A stretch of DNA of 13,959 bases from Akkermansiaceae bacterium UBA985 (GTDB taxonomy: Bacteria; Verrucomicrobiota; Verrucomicrobiia; Verrucomicrobiales; Akkermansiaceae): NCBI GenBank assembly GCA_002292185.1, contig DBBL01000112.1, positions 6,147 to 20,105 on the forward strand. Direction: 5' to 3'. The position numbers and the translations under genes were made by a program. Positions 13,079 to 13,959 of the stretch are shown here, in pieces. The notes below the pieces were generated by a model. The model was not told the DNA's origin, did no database searches, and saw only the letters and a list, made by a program, of their open reading frames with translations. Every line of letters starts with the position of its first letter. The stretch's first letter is position 1.

Positions 13079-13959
13079 ATGAGTGACCCCATCAAACACG
13101 AATGTGGTATTGCGGTAGTCAGGCTTAAAAAACCACTTTCCTACTTCAAGGACAAATACGGCACTGCCCTCTGGGGGGTCAATAAGCTCTTTCTCTTAAT
13201 GGAGAAGCAGCACAACCGCGGCCAGGACGGTATTGGCATTGGTTGTGTCAAACTCAACATGCCGCTGGGTCAGCCTTATATTTTCCGTCGCAGAGATGCA
13301 GCGCGTGATTCAATGGCGTCTGTATTCCGTAAGGAGTTAAAGAGCTTCAACAAGATGGCTCGCAAAGGGATACTCGATCCTGAGGACCCAGAGTCGGTGA
13401 AGCAGCAATTTGATTTTGGTGGTGAGGTGCTCATTGGTCACCTCCGCTATGGCACATCTGGGGAGTTTGACTCAGGTTCATGTCACCCCTATCTGCGCCG
13501 CTCAAATTGGCCGACCCGTACCTTGATGGTCATGGGTAATTTCAACATGACCAATACCGGCGAGCTCAACAGTAAGCTCATGGATCGTGGTCAGCATCCT
13601 GTGTTTGGAACAGACACCCAGACCGTGCTGGAGGAAATCGGGTTTCATCTCGATGAACATCACACCGATCTCTATCGTAAATTACGTGATCAAGGAGTTG
13701 AGGGTCGCGATATACCAGAGCTCATTTCTGATCAGATCGATCTTCCGTCTATTATCAGGGAGTCCGCTGACCCATGGGATGGTGGTTATGCCATCAGTGG
13801 TGTAGTGGGTAATGGTGACATGTTTGTGATGCGAGACCCAAGGGGGATTCGCCCTTGCCATGTCTATGAGGATGATGAGGTCATTGCCTTTGCTTCTGAG
13901 CGGGTGCCGTTGATGACGGTGTTCGAATCTTCTAAAGAAGAGGTCAAAGAAGTGGAGCC
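13079..13959 (+). CDS. purF: Amidophosphoribosyltransferase PurF, long variant (partial, C-terminus off the right edge)
   Basis: First committed step of purine synthesis: PRPP plus glutamine gives phosphoribosylamine. The 293 codons present cover the glutaminase (Ntn-hydrolase) domain; the phosphoribosyltransferase domain lies beyond the window. MSDPIKHECGIAVV places the nucleophile Cys at residue 9 after a short propeptide, as in B. subtilis-type enzymes. Other motifs are MEKQHNRGQDGIGIG (41-55), LIGHLRYGTSG (118-128), MGNFNMTNTGEL (152-163), GTDTQTVLEEI (177-187), WDGGYAISGVVG (233-244), MRDPRGIRP (251-259) and FASERVPL (271-278). It carries extra sequence at about residues 65-115 and 195-232 relative to E. 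coli PurF, fitting the long form I associate with Bacteroidota and Verrucomicrobiota. ATG 13079 has no clear Shine-Dalgarno; the 34-bp gap after purM ends in TATTTTTTC. Confidence 0.93.
   Translation, partial: MSDPIKHECGIAVVRLKKPLSYFKDKYGTALWGVNKLFLLMEKQHNRGQDGIGIGCVKLNMPLGQPYIFRRRDAARDSMASVFRKELKSFNKMARKGILDPEDPESVKQQFDFGGEVLIGHLRYGTSGEFDSGSCHPYLRRSNWPTRTLMVMGNFNMTNTGELNSKLMDRGQHPVFGTDTQTVLEEIGFHLDEHHTDLYRKLRDQGVEGRDIPELISDQIDLPSIIRESADPWDGGYAISGVVGNGDMFVMRDPRGIRPCHVYEDDEVIAFASERVPLMTVFESSKEEVKEVE

Noticed and set aside
13587..13805. A 72-codon open frame on the plus strand
   Set aside because: It is in another frame inside purF, where the glutaminase motifs are continuous.
1..13959. CRISPR arrays, IS ends, tRNA or rRNA genes, integrase sites, phage or defence genes
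   Set aside because: None were seen on either strand; all sizeable open frames are explained by the listed genes or their antisense shadows.

Overview
This window looks like an ordinary chromosomal segment of a Gram-negative bacterium, most likely of the PVC group and probably Verrucomicrobiota. That placement is an inference from gene content and protein style. The clearest pointer is the amidophosphoribosyltransferase at the right edge, which has the long form with an N-terminal MSDPIKHECGIA leader that I associate with Bacteroidota and Verrucomicrobiota. Base composition is close to balanced, Shine-Dalgarno signals are often weak, and non-ATG starts are common (GTG, TTG, GTG and TTG in four of twelve genes). 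I see no phage, IS, CRISPR, tRNA or rRNA sequence.

Layout. At 1-527 (-) is a partial membrane protein with two membrane spans and a PH-like C-terminal domain. It is divergent from uvrB (613-2736, +), the nucleotide-excision-repair damage-recognition helicase, which is followed by a YbjN-domain protein (2818-3333, +). A convergent gap holds a good intrinsic terminator reading leftward (3397-3448). Two leftward genes follow: a membrane M50-like zinc metallopeptidase with an HELTH motif (3543-4487) and a NAPE-PLD-like metallo-beta-lactamase-fold hydrolase (4659-5657). Divergent from these is a tight pdxA-recQ pair (5720-8520, +) with overlapping stop and start codons. Convergent to recQ is an amidohydrolase of the fuconolactonase type (8552-9400, -). 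Rightward from 9502 come an AEC-family carrier, an AspA/AstE-type deacylase, a small Dabb-domain protein, purM, and a right-truncated purF.

How the genes relate. uvrB and recQ are DNA repair genes in separate transcription units. pdxA makes a vitamin B6 precursor. purM and purF encode steps 5 and 1 of de novo purine synthesis and are adjacent. The carrier, deacylase, Dabb protein and divergent amidohydrolase could form a small metabolite-handling group, but nothing in the sequence names a substrate.

I do not see a convincing undescribed multi-gene system. The points most worth a second look are a ~46-residue insertion in the UvrB helicase core, a RecQ whose zinc cysteines lie far downstream of their classical place, an 18-bp tandem duplication across the deacylase stop codon in which one base decides stop versus sense, a promoter overlapping the hydrolase start codon, and the Arg-rich HELTH membrane protein.
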